A stretch of DNA of 36,735 bases from Chara braunii (lineage: Eukaryota > Streptophyta > Charophyceae > Charales > Characeae). The stretch spans positions 449,195-485,929 of the forward strand of contig BFEA01000377.1 of NCBI GenBank assembly GCA_003427395.1, given 5' to 3'. Positions within the stretch are counted from its first letter, which is position 1; each line of letters starts with the position of its first letter. Both the position numbers and the translations under genes were made by a program. Below, in pieces: positions 1-10,860 of this stretch. The notes below the pieces were generated by a model. The model made no database searches, had not been told where the DNA came from, and saw only the letters and a program-made list of their open reading frames with translations.

Positions 1-394
1 TGTAGCGGACCCACCAGGTGTGGTGCTCCGCTAGTGACAGAGATGGAGATGGAGGAAGAAGGGGGAGCAAGATGGCACAACGCAGCTCCCCACGCAAGAC
101 TCCAACGCACGTACTCCAAAATGTGCAAGTGAGGAATGAGCCTGAAAATAGACAATGGCTGGGGCATACCCCAGCGGACTGACGAGACTGGACTGGACTG
201 GCTGGTACCGACAGAGGTACCGGCTTGGACTGGCCTACCCTGAATATAACACAGGCCTGTAAGAACAGGCCAAGGGGCTGGTCTCACAGGCCAACCCGAG
301 GTCCGCTACAGGCACCACACGCGGCAGCGCGGGACCCTCTCGGCCGCGTCACGCAGGAGTTGGACCAACCTTGCTGCGAACACACAAATGGAGC
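1..394. other. Unrecognised GC-rich stretch
   Basis: No domain, RNA gene or repeat unit is recognisable here. Overlapping frames stay open on both strands, as expected of GC-rich DNA, and none of their translations resembles a known family. Confidence 0.4.
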
Positions 395-815
395 TTCCTT
401 AGGCCGCTCCGGCCGAGTGCGCCAGCCATACCTCTCGCGAGCCTCTACGAAAGGATAGGGCCTACGCGAGGCACAACTTACCTCCACCTTACGGGAGTTG
501 TCACCTCCCTTCGGTGGGCGTATCCCCGCCGAGCTACCAGTCCACAGTACGAAAGTTACTCGCTTGCAATGGCAGAGGTGGACCAGCCGATGGCGTTTCT
601 CGTTCGTTGTAGCATAGGGGGTACGCGCGGTAATACGCCTATCGAACCCGCACGCGAACCGACATCTTGGGGGGCTGAAGTCCCAAGCGCGGCTCGTCGT
701 CGGTCGACTAGGACGCATCCCACACACCACGCGCACACCACTTTACGAACACAAAAAATAAAATACATACACACACACACATCGAACAACGCGACAACAC
801 TCCTAGTCCCTTCAG
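395..815. repeat. Dispersed repeat, copy A (pairs with 12160-12530)
   Basis: This segment aligns in order with 12160-12530. Shared blocks include the GAGTGCG...TACCTCTC opening, a GAGGCACAA...TTACCT block, a GAGCTAC...CCCACA/CCACAG block, GATGGCGTTT, GGTCGACTA and a terminal TCCTAGTCCCTT. Both copies lie in the same orientation. This copy is GC-rich and the second is more AT-rich, which would fit decay by C-to-T change. I cannot name the element: no terminal repeats or coding domain are visible. Confidence 0.6.
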
Positions 816-2014
816 TAGCCGTCCCATAACTTTTCGACGCGGAAATCGAATAGGCGTAGGGCGCGAGACTCAGTATAAAACCGCGCGGACGGAGGGCTAA
901 CTCATATCGACTCGCAATGCAAACGCACGCAAGCAGTCGCAATGATGACGTACTATGTAGTACCCATAATCATGCGGTCCTCGTTAATCTCGAGGGTCGC
1001 ATTCGACACTCAAGAGTCGGCTGATACGCGCCTTGAGGGTTAATTTCTCGACGTTGGACAACCGCCAAGCGCAGTTGAAGACCACACACCCTCTTCTGCA
1101 CTCTGTGCAGAGGGGTTGAGTAAACAGCTTTAAACTTTCGTGGCGGTCGAACATCAAGGGGTTTGACTTTGACGGCTGCCACGGATTATAACGTCTAACT
1201 ATAAAAATCTCGAAAAAGCAAAGGATGAAAAGGGATCTCCCTTTTTCTCTCGAGCCATAATCTGGTTAACCCTTGCGCACGATCATAATAAGTTGAGCGC
1301 ATGCCCAAGACACATATAAATATATACATAAGGCTTATTTATATAGGACGATCACTTCTCACAGTCACTGTGGGACTCCTCTCAGCCATATATGTATGTA
1401 ATCACGGGCAGCCACATCCAGAGTCTGAACCACGCACATACATGCAATCACATCAAAGATTCATCAAGAAGTCAACGCACTACACGGGGTCAACTTCAAC
1501 TATTCTCTAAACTCACACCCCTCGCTTTAGCCATACAAACCTCACTCTCGTGCAACTCCCCAAAATAAATACTCCGTACTTTTGTTAAATGGCCATTCGA
1601 TAAAGTCCGGGTGAAAACACAATGAAACAGTTCAAACCACAGGGCTAAAGTCCTTAGGTTGTGTGGCAAGAGTGGATTGGAGTTGAATCGTACACCGACG
1701 AATTGACAACCGACCTGTTATCAGTGATGTTATCAGTGATAACAGAAGAGGATCCTCGCGGGATCAAGTTGAACCTAATCCAGATCCTGAATTGAACGGT
1801 CAAGAGAACCTGTAACACAAGACAAGTCAATCATCAGGCTAAACCTATAAGCCCATGAAGAATAATCCCCATATCACGATCCCACTCAAATCATCATAAA
1901 TCTACCTTTAAACAGTGCCCAAAGTAAAGGTAGACCCTGACGTAATCTCCCCTATTCAGGGTGGATCACCATAATCACCACCTATCAAAATATAATCTAA
2001 CTCCTCTAAATCAA
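816..2014. other. Unrecognised interval
   Basis: Nothing recognisable beyond a short direct repeat near 1720-1745 (GTTATCAGTGAT twice, followed by its partial inverse ATAACAG). AT content rises steadily after about 1200. Confidence 0.4.
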
Positions 2015-2300
2015 GAAAATTTCGGCAGCGCTTCCCGTAGGAAAAATGTCTTTTCAGAATTTATATCAGCCCGAATATGAAACAAAAAATAGTCTTTGAC
2101 TTTCCAAAGTCCAATTTTGTCTAACTCCCTGAATTAGCAAAAAGTTGGGCAGCACTCCCTTTAGAAAAGGAGACTTTTCATATTTTTACTAAGTCATATA
2201 CGAACCTTAGACAAGTTAAACTTTGAAAAGTCAGAAGTTTGACTAACTCTTTGGATTTGCAGAAATTTCGGCAGCGCTTCCCGTAGGGAAAGTAGCTTAC
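2003..2300. repeat. ~123-bp degenerate tandem repeat
   Basis: Three diverged units each open with CTAACTC and contain a core near GGCAGCGCTTCCCGTAG at about 2024, 2148 and 2270, so the period is 122-124 bp. Units one and three share TTTCGGCAGCGCTTCCCGTAG almost exactly; the middle unit has drifted. The array ends about 300 bp before the hairpin array and could belong to the same locus. Confidence 0.65.
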
Positions 2301-2602
2301 CAAGATTTATACAAAGCCAAGTATAACAAAATATCTCAGAAAATGCGAGAACTGATCTAAGTTAAAAAAACTTAGCCCAGAAAATGCAGAAATTGAGCTA
2401 ACTCCTATCGCTCTAGCACGTGGCGAGTCTCTAAAGCAGCTACCTGTCAACTGAAACTCAGACCAAGTAGTGACCTCACTCAGCCACATGCAGGTCAAAC
2501 CACAAAGGTAAGCACTCTCATCATCCCCAAGTCGGTTTAGCAAACAATAGTTCATAGTCTTTCAATTATTTAACCCTTTACTCCCGGCTTACATAGGGCA
2601 TT

Positions 2603-3426
2603 GGGATTGACCATTCAGCTTAGAAACAATGTCATCCCTCTGCCTTAGTTATACACGAACAGGTTGCACAACTACTTTTCTCTTCATTGGGCACATGACT
2701 AAGCCATTCATCTTAGAAACCATGCTTAGTCACCCTGAACTATTTAAATAGCCAAGTTATAGATACCTTTTTGCACCTTAGTCTTCAGAAAGAGGGCGTA
2801 GGGCTGAGCCATTCATCTTAGAAACAATGCTCAGCCTGCCCAGGTTACCTTCATTTATAGCTCTCGATTATACTCTCTTCGCTTGTGATAAGTCTATAGT
2901 CAGACCATTCATCTTAGAAACAATGTCTGGCTAGCCTTGTTCTCATATAAATATATACAGCATTATAGAGAATCCTATTCCTTTGTTCTCTTTATAGTCT
3001 TGTGGCCTCAGACTTAGACCATTCATCTTAGAAACAATGTCTAGTCCTCTAGCCATGAATCCTCCCTCATAATAAAATAATCAAGAAGAGATGAGTCATT
3101 CATCTTAGAAACAATGCTCAGCTTTCCCTTTTTCAGCATACAAAAAAAACAGAGTACTCTGGGTCTGACCCAGAGACTGTTCAAAAACCACCTAAGTAAA
3201 ACAGCGGCCAGACCATTCATCTTAGAAACAATGCCTGACCCTCAAAAGTCAAGCAAACAATATCCCTCAGAAATAAGTAGCTAGACCATTCATCTTAGAA
3301 ACAATGTCTGACACAATTAAAGAAACACAACAACCAAGTCATTCATATTAGAAACAATGCTTGGTTCTTCAGAAAACAAAACAAAACATAGCAGTCAGAC
3401 CATTCATCTTAGAAACAATGTCTGAC
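2603..3426 (+). repeat. Array of ten hairpins with conserved loop and covarying stems
   Basis: The 19-nt core CATTCATCTTAGAAACAAT (up to one change) occurs ten times, starting at 2612, 2705, 2810, 2906, 3020, 3097, 3214, 3287, 3340 and 3401. Each core is flanked by 7-9 nt arms that pair with each other but differ between copies: GACTAAGC/GCTTAGTC, GGCTGAGC/GCTCAGCC, AACCAAGT/GCTTGGTT, GTCAGAC/GTCTGAC, TAGTCAGAC/GTCTGGCTA, GGGAT-t-GAC/GTCATCCC and GACT-t-AGAC/GTCTAGTC. Copies at 3097, 3214 and 3287 contain one or two mismatches. Inside the core, ATT can pair with AAT, or TTC with GAA around the loop ATCTTA. Spacing is irregular (53-117 bp) and the intervening DNA is not conserved. This is direct evidence for conserved secondary structure or for a mechanism that copies arms. 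The function is unknown. Confidence 0.85.
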
Positions 3427-4316
3427 CCTATAAGACCCATTCAATCGCAAGCAAAACTGCCTTCCTCCCAACCTTCCCCCTGATGCAACCCCCTGTGATA
3501 ATCTGCTTTCAGGCAACCAAAGAAACTGAAACTGCCATTATACAAGCGTTCCTTTAGTTAGTCTGATTTGTGTCCTGAAAGTCAATCCCAAAAAGTCAAA
3601 GTAAGGATTGCACTCAGCATAGTCAACCGATACATAGGGAGTTGTGTAGATAGGGGTTATACTGGGTTTACAAGGGGAAACAAAGGTTACCTGTCAATTC
3701 CCTGCCTCCAGAGCCTCGCCTAGGCTCCGGCAGAGCTCCCGCAATCGGTGGGGCGATCTCCCACAGAGGCCTTGGCGCGGATTACGGGTTGCAATCCCGC
3801 CTGCCGCCTTTCTCTGAGCACCAATAGACCAGACTTAAAGGAAGAAGGGCAGAAAGAGAAAGTTTTGAGTCTCTCAGATACCAGAGGGGTGCACTCAGAC
3901 TCGCATGAGAGGGCCTTGTAATCTTCGTGCACCTGAGGGCCCTGCAATGGCAGCCAGTATACCAGCTTGGTCAACTCCAAAGCCCACCTTTTGTGCTCAG
4001 CTCCCGTGACGAACTCCCAACTGTAGTAGCACTCCCTTTTGTGTTGCCCACCCTTCACATTTTACCTCCTTCCCCAGTCTGCGCCTGGTAACAGCAACAC
4101 TAATTACTCTCGATAACAGCAGCCGCGGCGCATGCCCCGTGCCAACCCACAGTCCGCCGGTCAGCTCCTAGTCAACTGCTAGCAGCCAGCGCTCCGGTGA
4201 AGCTTCAAGTTGCGACGGTAGCCTCTTTTTGTGAAGTCCAACCTCTCCCCAAGTCACACCACGTCACCCTCCAGGTTGTCACTACTTAGCTTCAAGGCAC
4301 TGCGGTAGTGTACTAA
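3427..4316. other. Unrecognised interval
   Basis: No recognisable gene. A 112-codon minus-strand frame (3720-4058) shows no known domain and is probably fortuitous. The base composition shifts from AT-rich to GC-rich across this stretch. Confidence 0.4.
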
Positions 4317-4540
4317 CAGNCGCGTACCNCCTCACANCCCCGCACGGCAGNCTCTGCTACAGTCAACCCGNGATCACAGNTGNGNCAGGCATAGGCCAAG
4401 CTTCAGTCCAACGTTGCTCAGCACCNGCGCCGCTTGCATGTGGTAACTNCACCGCGAGGCCCGTNACGTCGTGNGGTGTAACAGGACGACTTGCCACTCG
4501 AAGCTCGTAGCAACAGCCTCGGAGNGCCCGNCAGTAGNCC
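4317..4540. other. Cluster of undetermined bases
   Basis: About twenty single n characters are scattered over about 220 bp, with three more at 6261, 6356 and 6377 and one at 33305. Isolated ambiguous bases like these suggest a collapsed or poorly polished repeat, so reading frames here are unreliable. Confidence 0.8.
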
Positions 4541-4738
4541 AGACTTGGAATCTTGCCTGATCATGACAACAGCCAGTTTCCACAGTCATCGTACCTCGCC
4601 GTAGTATGCTGCAGCGGCAGTTAAAGGCTGCCACAGACTCTCCTCGCGTGGATTTTCGGTGGCCACTTCAATCTGCAGGTCCGTTGCTCGTCTTCAGTGG
4701 CATCTCCCACGGCTTCGACGGACAGGTAACTCGCCCTT

Positions 4739-4852
<114 letters not shown>

Positions 4853-5168
4853 GTTGGTTCACGGTCGAACGTACCTGCCCACCGGTAAGCTCCCGACCCC
4901 GCAGCTGGCCTGCCACGTGTGCAAGGTGATAGGAAACTATTCAATCAATTGGAAGAGTAGATTCGAATTTATCTTCTGTTAGAAGCCAAGGAGATACATC
5001 CCTGAATCTGCCCCGAGCGTCCGGGCAGATGCACGTCCCACACCGCTATCCCCGTTAACTCCCTACGCAGCTACTTTTCTCACTAACTTTCTATCTACTA
5101 ACTCTTCAACCTAACTAACTATACGATCAGGTTTGCAAGCCCCGAAAATCCCAAACTTGAATCCTCCC

Positions 5169-5746
5169 TTGCCCGTTTTCATAAAGAAATGGGCGAGATT
5201 CCCAATTTCCTTCCTCGCTTCTTCCCTCTCATCGCCGTTTCTGCGCACGAGTTCTTCTTACTAACTCTATTGTTACTAACTTTCGTCTTCATCAGACCAT
5301 CTCATTCGATTCGCCCGGGGTCAAAACCCCGGGATCGCTTCTTCCCCTGCCCAAATCCGTTTACCAACGGATGTGCTATGCCCTTCTTTCTTCCTTCCTT
5401 CCTCCTTCCGCCATAGCCACTGCGCAGCCCGTTTTCTCCTTACCCCTCCTTCTACTTACTCATCAGTCTAACAAACCTCACCGTTGCACTCGCCCCACCC
5501 AATAACCCCAGTCTACTATCTTAAATTACTGAAATCGGTCACGAAATGATTGAGTTTTCTTGTTTCTACTCTCCTCCTCCCTTCCTCGCTGCCTCCGGCC
5601 ATATCCCCGGCGCACCACTTATCCCACTAACCTCCTAATCTACCAAGCTACCTCCAAAACCAACCTCACTACCGCGCTCGCCCGGCCCACAAACCCCCGG
5701 GTAGGTTCTTTCCCCGCCCAATCTCATCAAGAAATGGGCGGGCTTC
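5169..5746 (+). repeat. Group of short GC-stem hairpins
   Basis: Two hairpins share an apical pattern: one at about 5170-5196 (stem CTTGCCC/GGGCGAG, tip TTTC-ATAAA-GAAA) and one at about 5713-5743 (stem CCCGCCC/GGGCGGG, tip TCATCAAGAAA). The stem differences between them preserve pairing (T-A to C-G and T.G to C-G). Two further hairpins lie between them, CCCGGGGT-caaa-ACCCCGGG near 5315 and ATCCGTT-tacc-AACGGAT near 5355. The tip resembles that of the 2.6-3.4 kb array (TTC-ATCTTA-GAA). No function is assigned. Confidence 0.55.
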
Positions 5747-5759
5747 ACCATCTCCTCCC

Positions 5760-7340
5760 CGCCATCTCGTCATGCACCCGACGCCTATCCCGTCCGCGTT
5801 CGCCCACCCCCTTACTCACCTGCTGCCGACCCCGTACATAGCTAGCGTGCTGGTAGCAAGGTCGCCCCCCGACTCCCGCTACCCCTCTTATCTACCTGCC
5901 GCCTCAGCCCTGTAGCGCCCAGTCCCCCGCTGCGCCATTGCCTGCCTTCCGCCATCACTTCTCTCCCCGCCTCACTTTGCAGATGGACCCAGTCGCAGAT
6001 CGCATCCGGGTGCATTCACCTTCTCTGCACTCGTTGTCTCGGCTCAGCGCCCCCCCCCGTTTTCTTCCCTGCGCTTCCCCTTCTAGGTCCGCCCTTGCCA
6101 TCTCCTTCACGGCGCTCTTTTCTGCTTAGCGCAGTCCGACGACCGGCGGCCCATCCCGTTAACACACCGCACCGGCCAGCACAGCCTGGTTACCGCATCC
6201 CGGCTGTTCTCTGGGAGGAAGTTCAAGGAAACCGGTTGCTGGCCGGTTCGATTAGCCTTCNGCCCTGGCGCATTTGCCCCACTGTGTCGGGGCATGACCC
6301 GCCACCTCACGAGACCCAGCGGGCATGCTCGCCCTTAGACCCCTCACAGCAGATGNCGGTCGGCGGACTGAGTACCNGCGACGACCCCCGCCACCCTCGG
6401 ACTGCAACCTTTTCAGGCCCACTCGGAAGGCTCTCCAATTCCCTTCCACCTCAGGCTATCGGCTCTCTCCAAATGGGACGCGGGGGAGGCCACTCCCGCC
6501 CGTTGACCTCCTCGGCCCGTGCTCCAGCGCGGGTGGGATTTCGTCAGTGCCCCAATCACGCCGGAGCCTTGATGAATCTGCCCAGGGTCTTCGACCGGTG
6601 CCAACCTTCAAATCCAACGCCCCGTCTGAGTCAAGAAACTGCGGAGTAAAATAATAATAACACAACAACAAAAAAATAAAAGTATTTAGGAAGTCGTCAA
6701 AACGATGAATGAGATAAGGAAAATACTAACACCGCTCGGATGCCGCCGACGACAAAACCAAAAGGGATAGCCCCACCAGGCCCCCAACCCCTCGGTCCCT
6801 CCGCGCCACTCCTCGTCGCCCGTCCTCGATCCCTGAACCTCCGTCTCACGAACCCATTACCGTAACCAATAGGGCTAAGCCCAAGTCTGGGACTGAGTCC
6901 CGCAGAACACCATATAGGCAGTGCGACGCGGCGTTTTGGGCCAACAAACCGCCTGCGCGGCTCCCAGTGCCTGCGCCGGCTTGCTTATACCGTGCCATAA
7001 TTGCCCCGCGCGCCATCCCACGACACCCCGCTCACTGCACGAAGTCGCACCGTCGTCGCTGATGTCGTCGTCGGGGTCAATCTCCGCACGCGCGCGTGCC
7101 TCAGTCGCAAGAAAATATCCTTAATTCCTACTTAACCAAAAATATAAAAAAAAATAAGACAAAGTTAAACCGGTCGGCGTCCGCGCCGGCTTTATAGTTA
7201 ACGACAAGGAAAGAAATCCCGCGCGCCTCAAACCTTACGCGCCCACACACTCTTTGTTCTAGTCAACCATCCGGCCATCGTAACCACACAGACGCAGCCG
7301 CGCCTCGCGTGGTATTCTTAACTTTAGCCAAACTTATTTT
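5760..7340. other. Unrecognised GC-rich to mixed interval
   Basis: Long overlapping open frames (for example 6095-6649) interrupted by undetermined bases show no recognisable domain. An AT-rich patch at 6645-6735 and another at 7110-7165 separate GC-rich blocks. No RNA gene seen. Confidence 0.35.
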
Positions 7341-7344
7341 TCTG

Positions 7345-7875
7345 TCATTTGCAAAAAACAGGGTGGATACCCTTGTAAGGGTATTCGCGCCGACAACGCT
7401 TCCCCGTGGGGAACGATATCTCAGTGGGATACACCCTCAAAATAGCTATGGTGACATCCTGCATAGCTAAGCGGCCCGTCTCCTGGCGAATCCCATATGA
7501 AGTAGCAAAGTGTTCATAACTTTGTCCTGTCGCCCATCTATAGAGGGTGTATGTCACCAGCTGATCCAGCGGGACAGGAGCACGGTATCTGGTGTGTTGC
7601 CACTCAAGATCTGGCTGCACCATGGCAACTATTCCCCTGAACTCACCCTCCCCCATGCGAATGTTATCGAAGAAGTAATCGTCTGCGACATTATCTCTTT
7701 GTGTCATGTTCCTCCAAGCACCCCCGGACCTTGGCTTGACCCACCATCGTCGAGGACTGGACAGAAGAGCCACGGGCAACAGCAGTACAAGCACTGCCAC
7801 TGCAGAAGAGTCCGTTGTCCTCGCAAGTTCCAAGGCTGCAGGCGATGACCACAACTGCAAATAGTGGCTTCGCAT
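7345..7875 (-). pseudogene. PIF/Harbinger transposase, N-terminal fragment
   Basis: The 176-residue frame reads RRWWVKP near residue 42, then DDYFFDNIRMGEGEFRGIV and YRAPVPLDQLVTYTLYRWAT followed by GQSYEHFATSYGIRQETGRL. That is the layout of the N-terminal part of PIF/Harbinger (HARBI1-like) transposases: an RRWWV motif, a YFRM-like segment, then the helix-turn-helix with LATG.SY..LA..FGI...T. In the family this part binds DNA and the later DDE domain cuts it. Here similarity ends at YPTEISFPTGKR and the frame stops about 15 residues on, so the whole DDE nuclease is missing. The first 35-40 residues do not resemble the family, so the true start is unclear. It lies just inside the TIR element at 8107-8235. 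Most likely a dead, truncated copy. Confidence 0.8.
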
Positions 7876-8106
7876 CTTCTACGACAAGCAACTTCTCATT
7901 GCATTGGCAGGGGATTGTCCATTGCAAAAAAGCCGGACCAACTTGCACCTCGTGCCATGGGCCGTGCAATCTGGCCAGCAGCAACTTGTCGCACCACCAG
8001 CACGCTCTGGACAGGTTCCAGTTCACACCAAACGCCCACAGTCGCAGACGCCGAGGTTCCGCATCCAGAAGCAAACGGTGGCAGCGCATTTGAGTTTCTT
8101 GCCGGA

Positions 8107-8235
8107 GTGCAACGGCTACCTTCTTCCCCCAAATACAAAGTACAGTCATTATAACTGTATTTGAGGCATCTTTCAGTCTAGATACAACTTTAATGACCGC
8201 CCGTTGCATTCGGGGAAAGAAGGTAGCCAATGCAC
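8107..8235. mobile_element. Short element with ~54-bp terminal inverted repeats
   Basis: The left arm 8107-8160 and right arm 8182-8235 are inverted copies with roughly three quarters identity (GTGCAACGGCTACCTTCTTC against GTGCATTGGCTACCTTCTTT at the ends), leaving only 21 bp between them. The inner part CCCCGAATGCAACG...GGTCATTA recurs as CCCGAATAGAACGCACGGTCATTA in the element at 30215-30372, so both belong to one TIR family. It could be a MITE or the terminal region of the neighbouring Harbinger copy; the sequence does not settle which. Confidence 0.65.
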
Positions 8236-8778
8236 CGCCTCCAGCGTCTTCGCGTTGCCAGGGCTCAGCATCGTAGGAGGACCTGCCCAACACAACATTG
8301 ATTTCCCGTCTTCCAATCGACGCGACATCGTTGATTTCCCTTTTCCCACCCAATTGCAGACCAGCGCCAAGGCTGATTTTGCCCAGCTGGAGAACCGGGC
8401 GCTTCTTTCTGCATCAACCAATGCGCACCCTTGCGCTGCGGACACCCACGGGACACTTGCACTGCAGGAAAAGTTCCATAGTGGGAGTTTCAGGAGACGC
8501 CGCACCACCACACTGTACTCTCCAAAAAGGTCGGGCCTTTTCTGAAACATTGGAGAGCACCCCCTCCTAGAGCGCAGTGCGGCGATAAGGCCTCTCGAAC
8601 TGTTTTCCTTGACTTCCCGAGTTCGAGAGCGCTCCTGAACATTTTCCCGTTTTGGGGATAAGTGTGGTGAGGCCTATGGTGCAATAAGCTCATTTACCGA
8701 GTGTCTGTCTGACTTCATCATGATGCTCAGTGCTGACAAACGTTTTTCGTTTTCGGTAGTTCACACACTAAAACCACG
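8236..8778. other. Unrecognised interval beside the transposase
   Basis: Several overlapping frames are open on both strands, none with a recognisable domain. It may be the 5' flank or untranslated part of the Harbinger copy. Confidence 0.35.
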
Positions 8779-8927
8779 TTTTTTTTTTTTGTATCTTTTT
8801 TTAGAAAACTGCATTCCATTTTCATTACAGACCAATCCAATCGAGGTCGGGGACCTCACAATTCAACCCGGAGTTATCCCGGCAGCGTCGGCCTGTTTAG
8901 CTTATGAGTCACACTTCGAGTTCCTAC
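8779..8927 (-). mobile_element. tRNA-derived SINE, copy 1
   Basis: On the minus strand a tRNA-like head has an A box near TAAGCTAAACAGG and, about 35 nt later, a weak B box in GGGTTGAATTGTGAGG. It is followed by a short body and an A tail (plus-strand T run 8779-8790). The block from GGGACCTCACAATTCA to GCTTA.GAG matches 17839-17900 closely. Two copies with independent T tracts at the same end argue for retroposition. The tRNA species cannot be told from the degenerate head. Confidence 0.6.
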
Positions 8928-9539
8928 TAGTGCCATTTCCTGTAGCACCCTCGATTCAAAAAGGCTCTGTTCGCCAACTGAAACCACACTTTATGTCAAT
9001 AATGCCAAGCAAATTTGTTGTCATACCTTCCACCCAGACTCCTACCCTACTAAAACACAGTTTTAAGTTGTACAATTTTGTCTAGCCTACCCACCAACTA
9101 CCTATTCTATCAATGTACTAATTATCCTATCCTACTAAGGAACAGGCCTAACCCGGCCTGATGCCGGTCCGACAATTCCGGCTGGAACTATATTGTTCCA
9201 AGTAACGGTGACACTCTACCACCCCAGGTCTGGAGTCCAGAACAGGCCTTGAACCGAGTGCCTTGGTTCGGGAAAAAAAAGAAAAACGACTTAACTACTT
9301 ACCTACTCCTGTTGATGCTTAGTCCATGTGCACAGTGTGAGGTTACCCTCTGGAGTAAGGTGAGCCAGTGGAACCCCAGAGCACCAAGTTCTCTCGAACC
9401 AGATTAGTCCACTATTCCGATTCCCTTGTGGTACCTAGCATAACCGATCAACCCTGATCATCGTGATCATAGTAGCAAGCATGGCCATAAACGTGGCTTC
9501 TGCCTGTACCTCCGACCTACTTTACTTCTGGAATCTTAA
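8928..9539. other. Unrecognised interval
   Basis: No coding or RNA gene recognised. GC-rich inverted pieces (GGCCTAACCCGGCC, then CCGGTCCGACAATTCCGG) lie near 9145-9185, and a short purine run lies at 9271-9287. Could be the decayed 3' flank of the LINE that follows. Confidence 0.35.
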
Positions 9540-10860
9540 GTTGTTTCTATCCATCCAGATTACCCATAGCATGATAGCCCGTCCCACCTAGGCTATGTAG
9601 CCCCAACCTGCCGATATTATCATCCTCTGTGGTACTGCCCCCAACAACACCCACCGCTGCCCTACCATGTGGGGTTGGTTGGCAAACCGTCTCCAATGCA
9701 TTTCCCACCACCTCCACCACTTCCTCGATTTTGGGCAACTCCACCAGAGGTGGTCCAGTGTCTCCTTTTGGGCCTGACAACGGTCACATATCCTGTTGTC
9801 ATCCCCGCCTCTCTCTGCCAGCCAGGTGGCGGTAGGAACAACCACATGGGGTTGAAGCCATCGGCCCATCGTAGTCAGGCTAGTTTTTTAGACGGAATGT
9901 CCTTCAGTTGGGTCCAAAGTCTGGTTAGTTCAGTCTCCATGGAGGGAGCCATTGTCAGAAGTTCTCGGAACTTGAAGGGCTCTATCCCAGCATTGCGAGA
10001 TCCTGGTTACAACCGGTAGCACAGACAAAATCCTCTTTTGAATGGTCCTCGAGCTTAATTTTTCCAGGTTAATGGTGAGCTTCCTTTCAACCAAATTTTT
10101 CCAGGTTAATGGTGAGCTTCCTTTCAACCAACCATCCCGAGGTTGCTAAGTCAATCCTCAGTTTTGTCAGTAAGGTCCCGTTCTCAACCAAGTGAGGGAT
10201 CATGGGGAAACCTTCCTCTGCAGGTGTTTGCAACCTCACCCTCACTTCCACTAATCCACTTAGGCCATATTGTAAATGCATACCAATTCTTTCCGAAATA
10301 GGCATGTTTGGGGATTGACGTTTTTAAGTCTCCAACCAGCAGCGACATGAGTCATCCTCAAACCACTCTCTAATTTGCAGTACCATCCATCTTCCCTATT
10401 TTCCCATACGTACCACGTCCCTGGGGGGTCAATGCCCTCGGGTCCCAGCAACTCCTTCCACGCTCCAAGTATGCCCCCTCTCAGACAACAAGCTCTCTCT
10501 TCTTCCTGTGGGAGCTAGGAGTCTGACTTCCATTGATTCGTACTGTCATCCCACAGGTCCCCTACAGTTGAGATGCCCCTTTGAAGCCAACTTTGACCGA
10601 AGGCTCCTGGCCTCCTTTCCAAGGTGAACGGCTCACCCTCCTCATTCACAATTCACTCGTTTCCGAACAACGGTTGTCTCCTTACCTCCTCCTTTGACTT
10701 AGGGGGGATAACGACCGTCGGTTGAGCCTTCCTCCATGCAGCTAACACATCCCGCCATAATTGAGAGTTTGGTCGTCTTCTCGCAAAGGATTTCGACATT
10801 ACTGTCACCCAAACGACGGACTGACACCTCAGATTCTAGTCATCAGCTAGTAGTGATTCC
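9540..10860 (-). pseudogene. Non-LTR retrotransposon remnant (C-terminal ORF2, zf-RVT)
   Basis: Reading the minus strand from about 10860 downward gives SQLWRDVLAAWRKAQP, then RRQPLFGN, GISTVGDLWDDSTNQWKSD, LTRLWTQLKDIPSKK and finally CDRCQAQKETLDHLWWSCPK. This is the order found after the RT domain in plant LINEs: a linker with QPLFGN and GDLWD motifs, then the zinc-binding zf-RVT with CxxC and H...C. The pieces lie in different frames with stops, so it is broken. The RT and endonuclease parts are absent. A perfect 37-bp tandem duplication sits inside it (10057-10130). Confidence 0.8.
10057..10130. repeat. 37-bp tandem duplication
   Basis: The unit starting AATTTTTCCAGGTTAATGG occurs twice in succession, identical throughout. 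A recent slippage or replication error within the LINE remnant. Confidence 0.9.

Noticed and set aside
284-942. Overlapping open frames of 130-150 codons in the first kilobase
   Set aside because: Open on both strands in GC-rich DNA, no domain similarity, and overlapping a dispersed repeat.
2603-3426. The regularly repeated 19-nt core as a CRISPR-like array
   Set aside because: Spacing is irregular (53-117 bp), flanks are complementary rather than unique spacers, no cas genes are present, and the context (plant-type snRNAs, LINEs, SINEs) is eukaryotic.
6095-6649. 184-codon frame as a gene
   Set aside because: Contains undetermined bases, competing frames on both strands, and no recognisable family.
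7691-8353. 220-codon minus-strand frame as a protein
   Set aside because: It overlaps the transposase in another frame and crosses the TIR element; no domain recognised.
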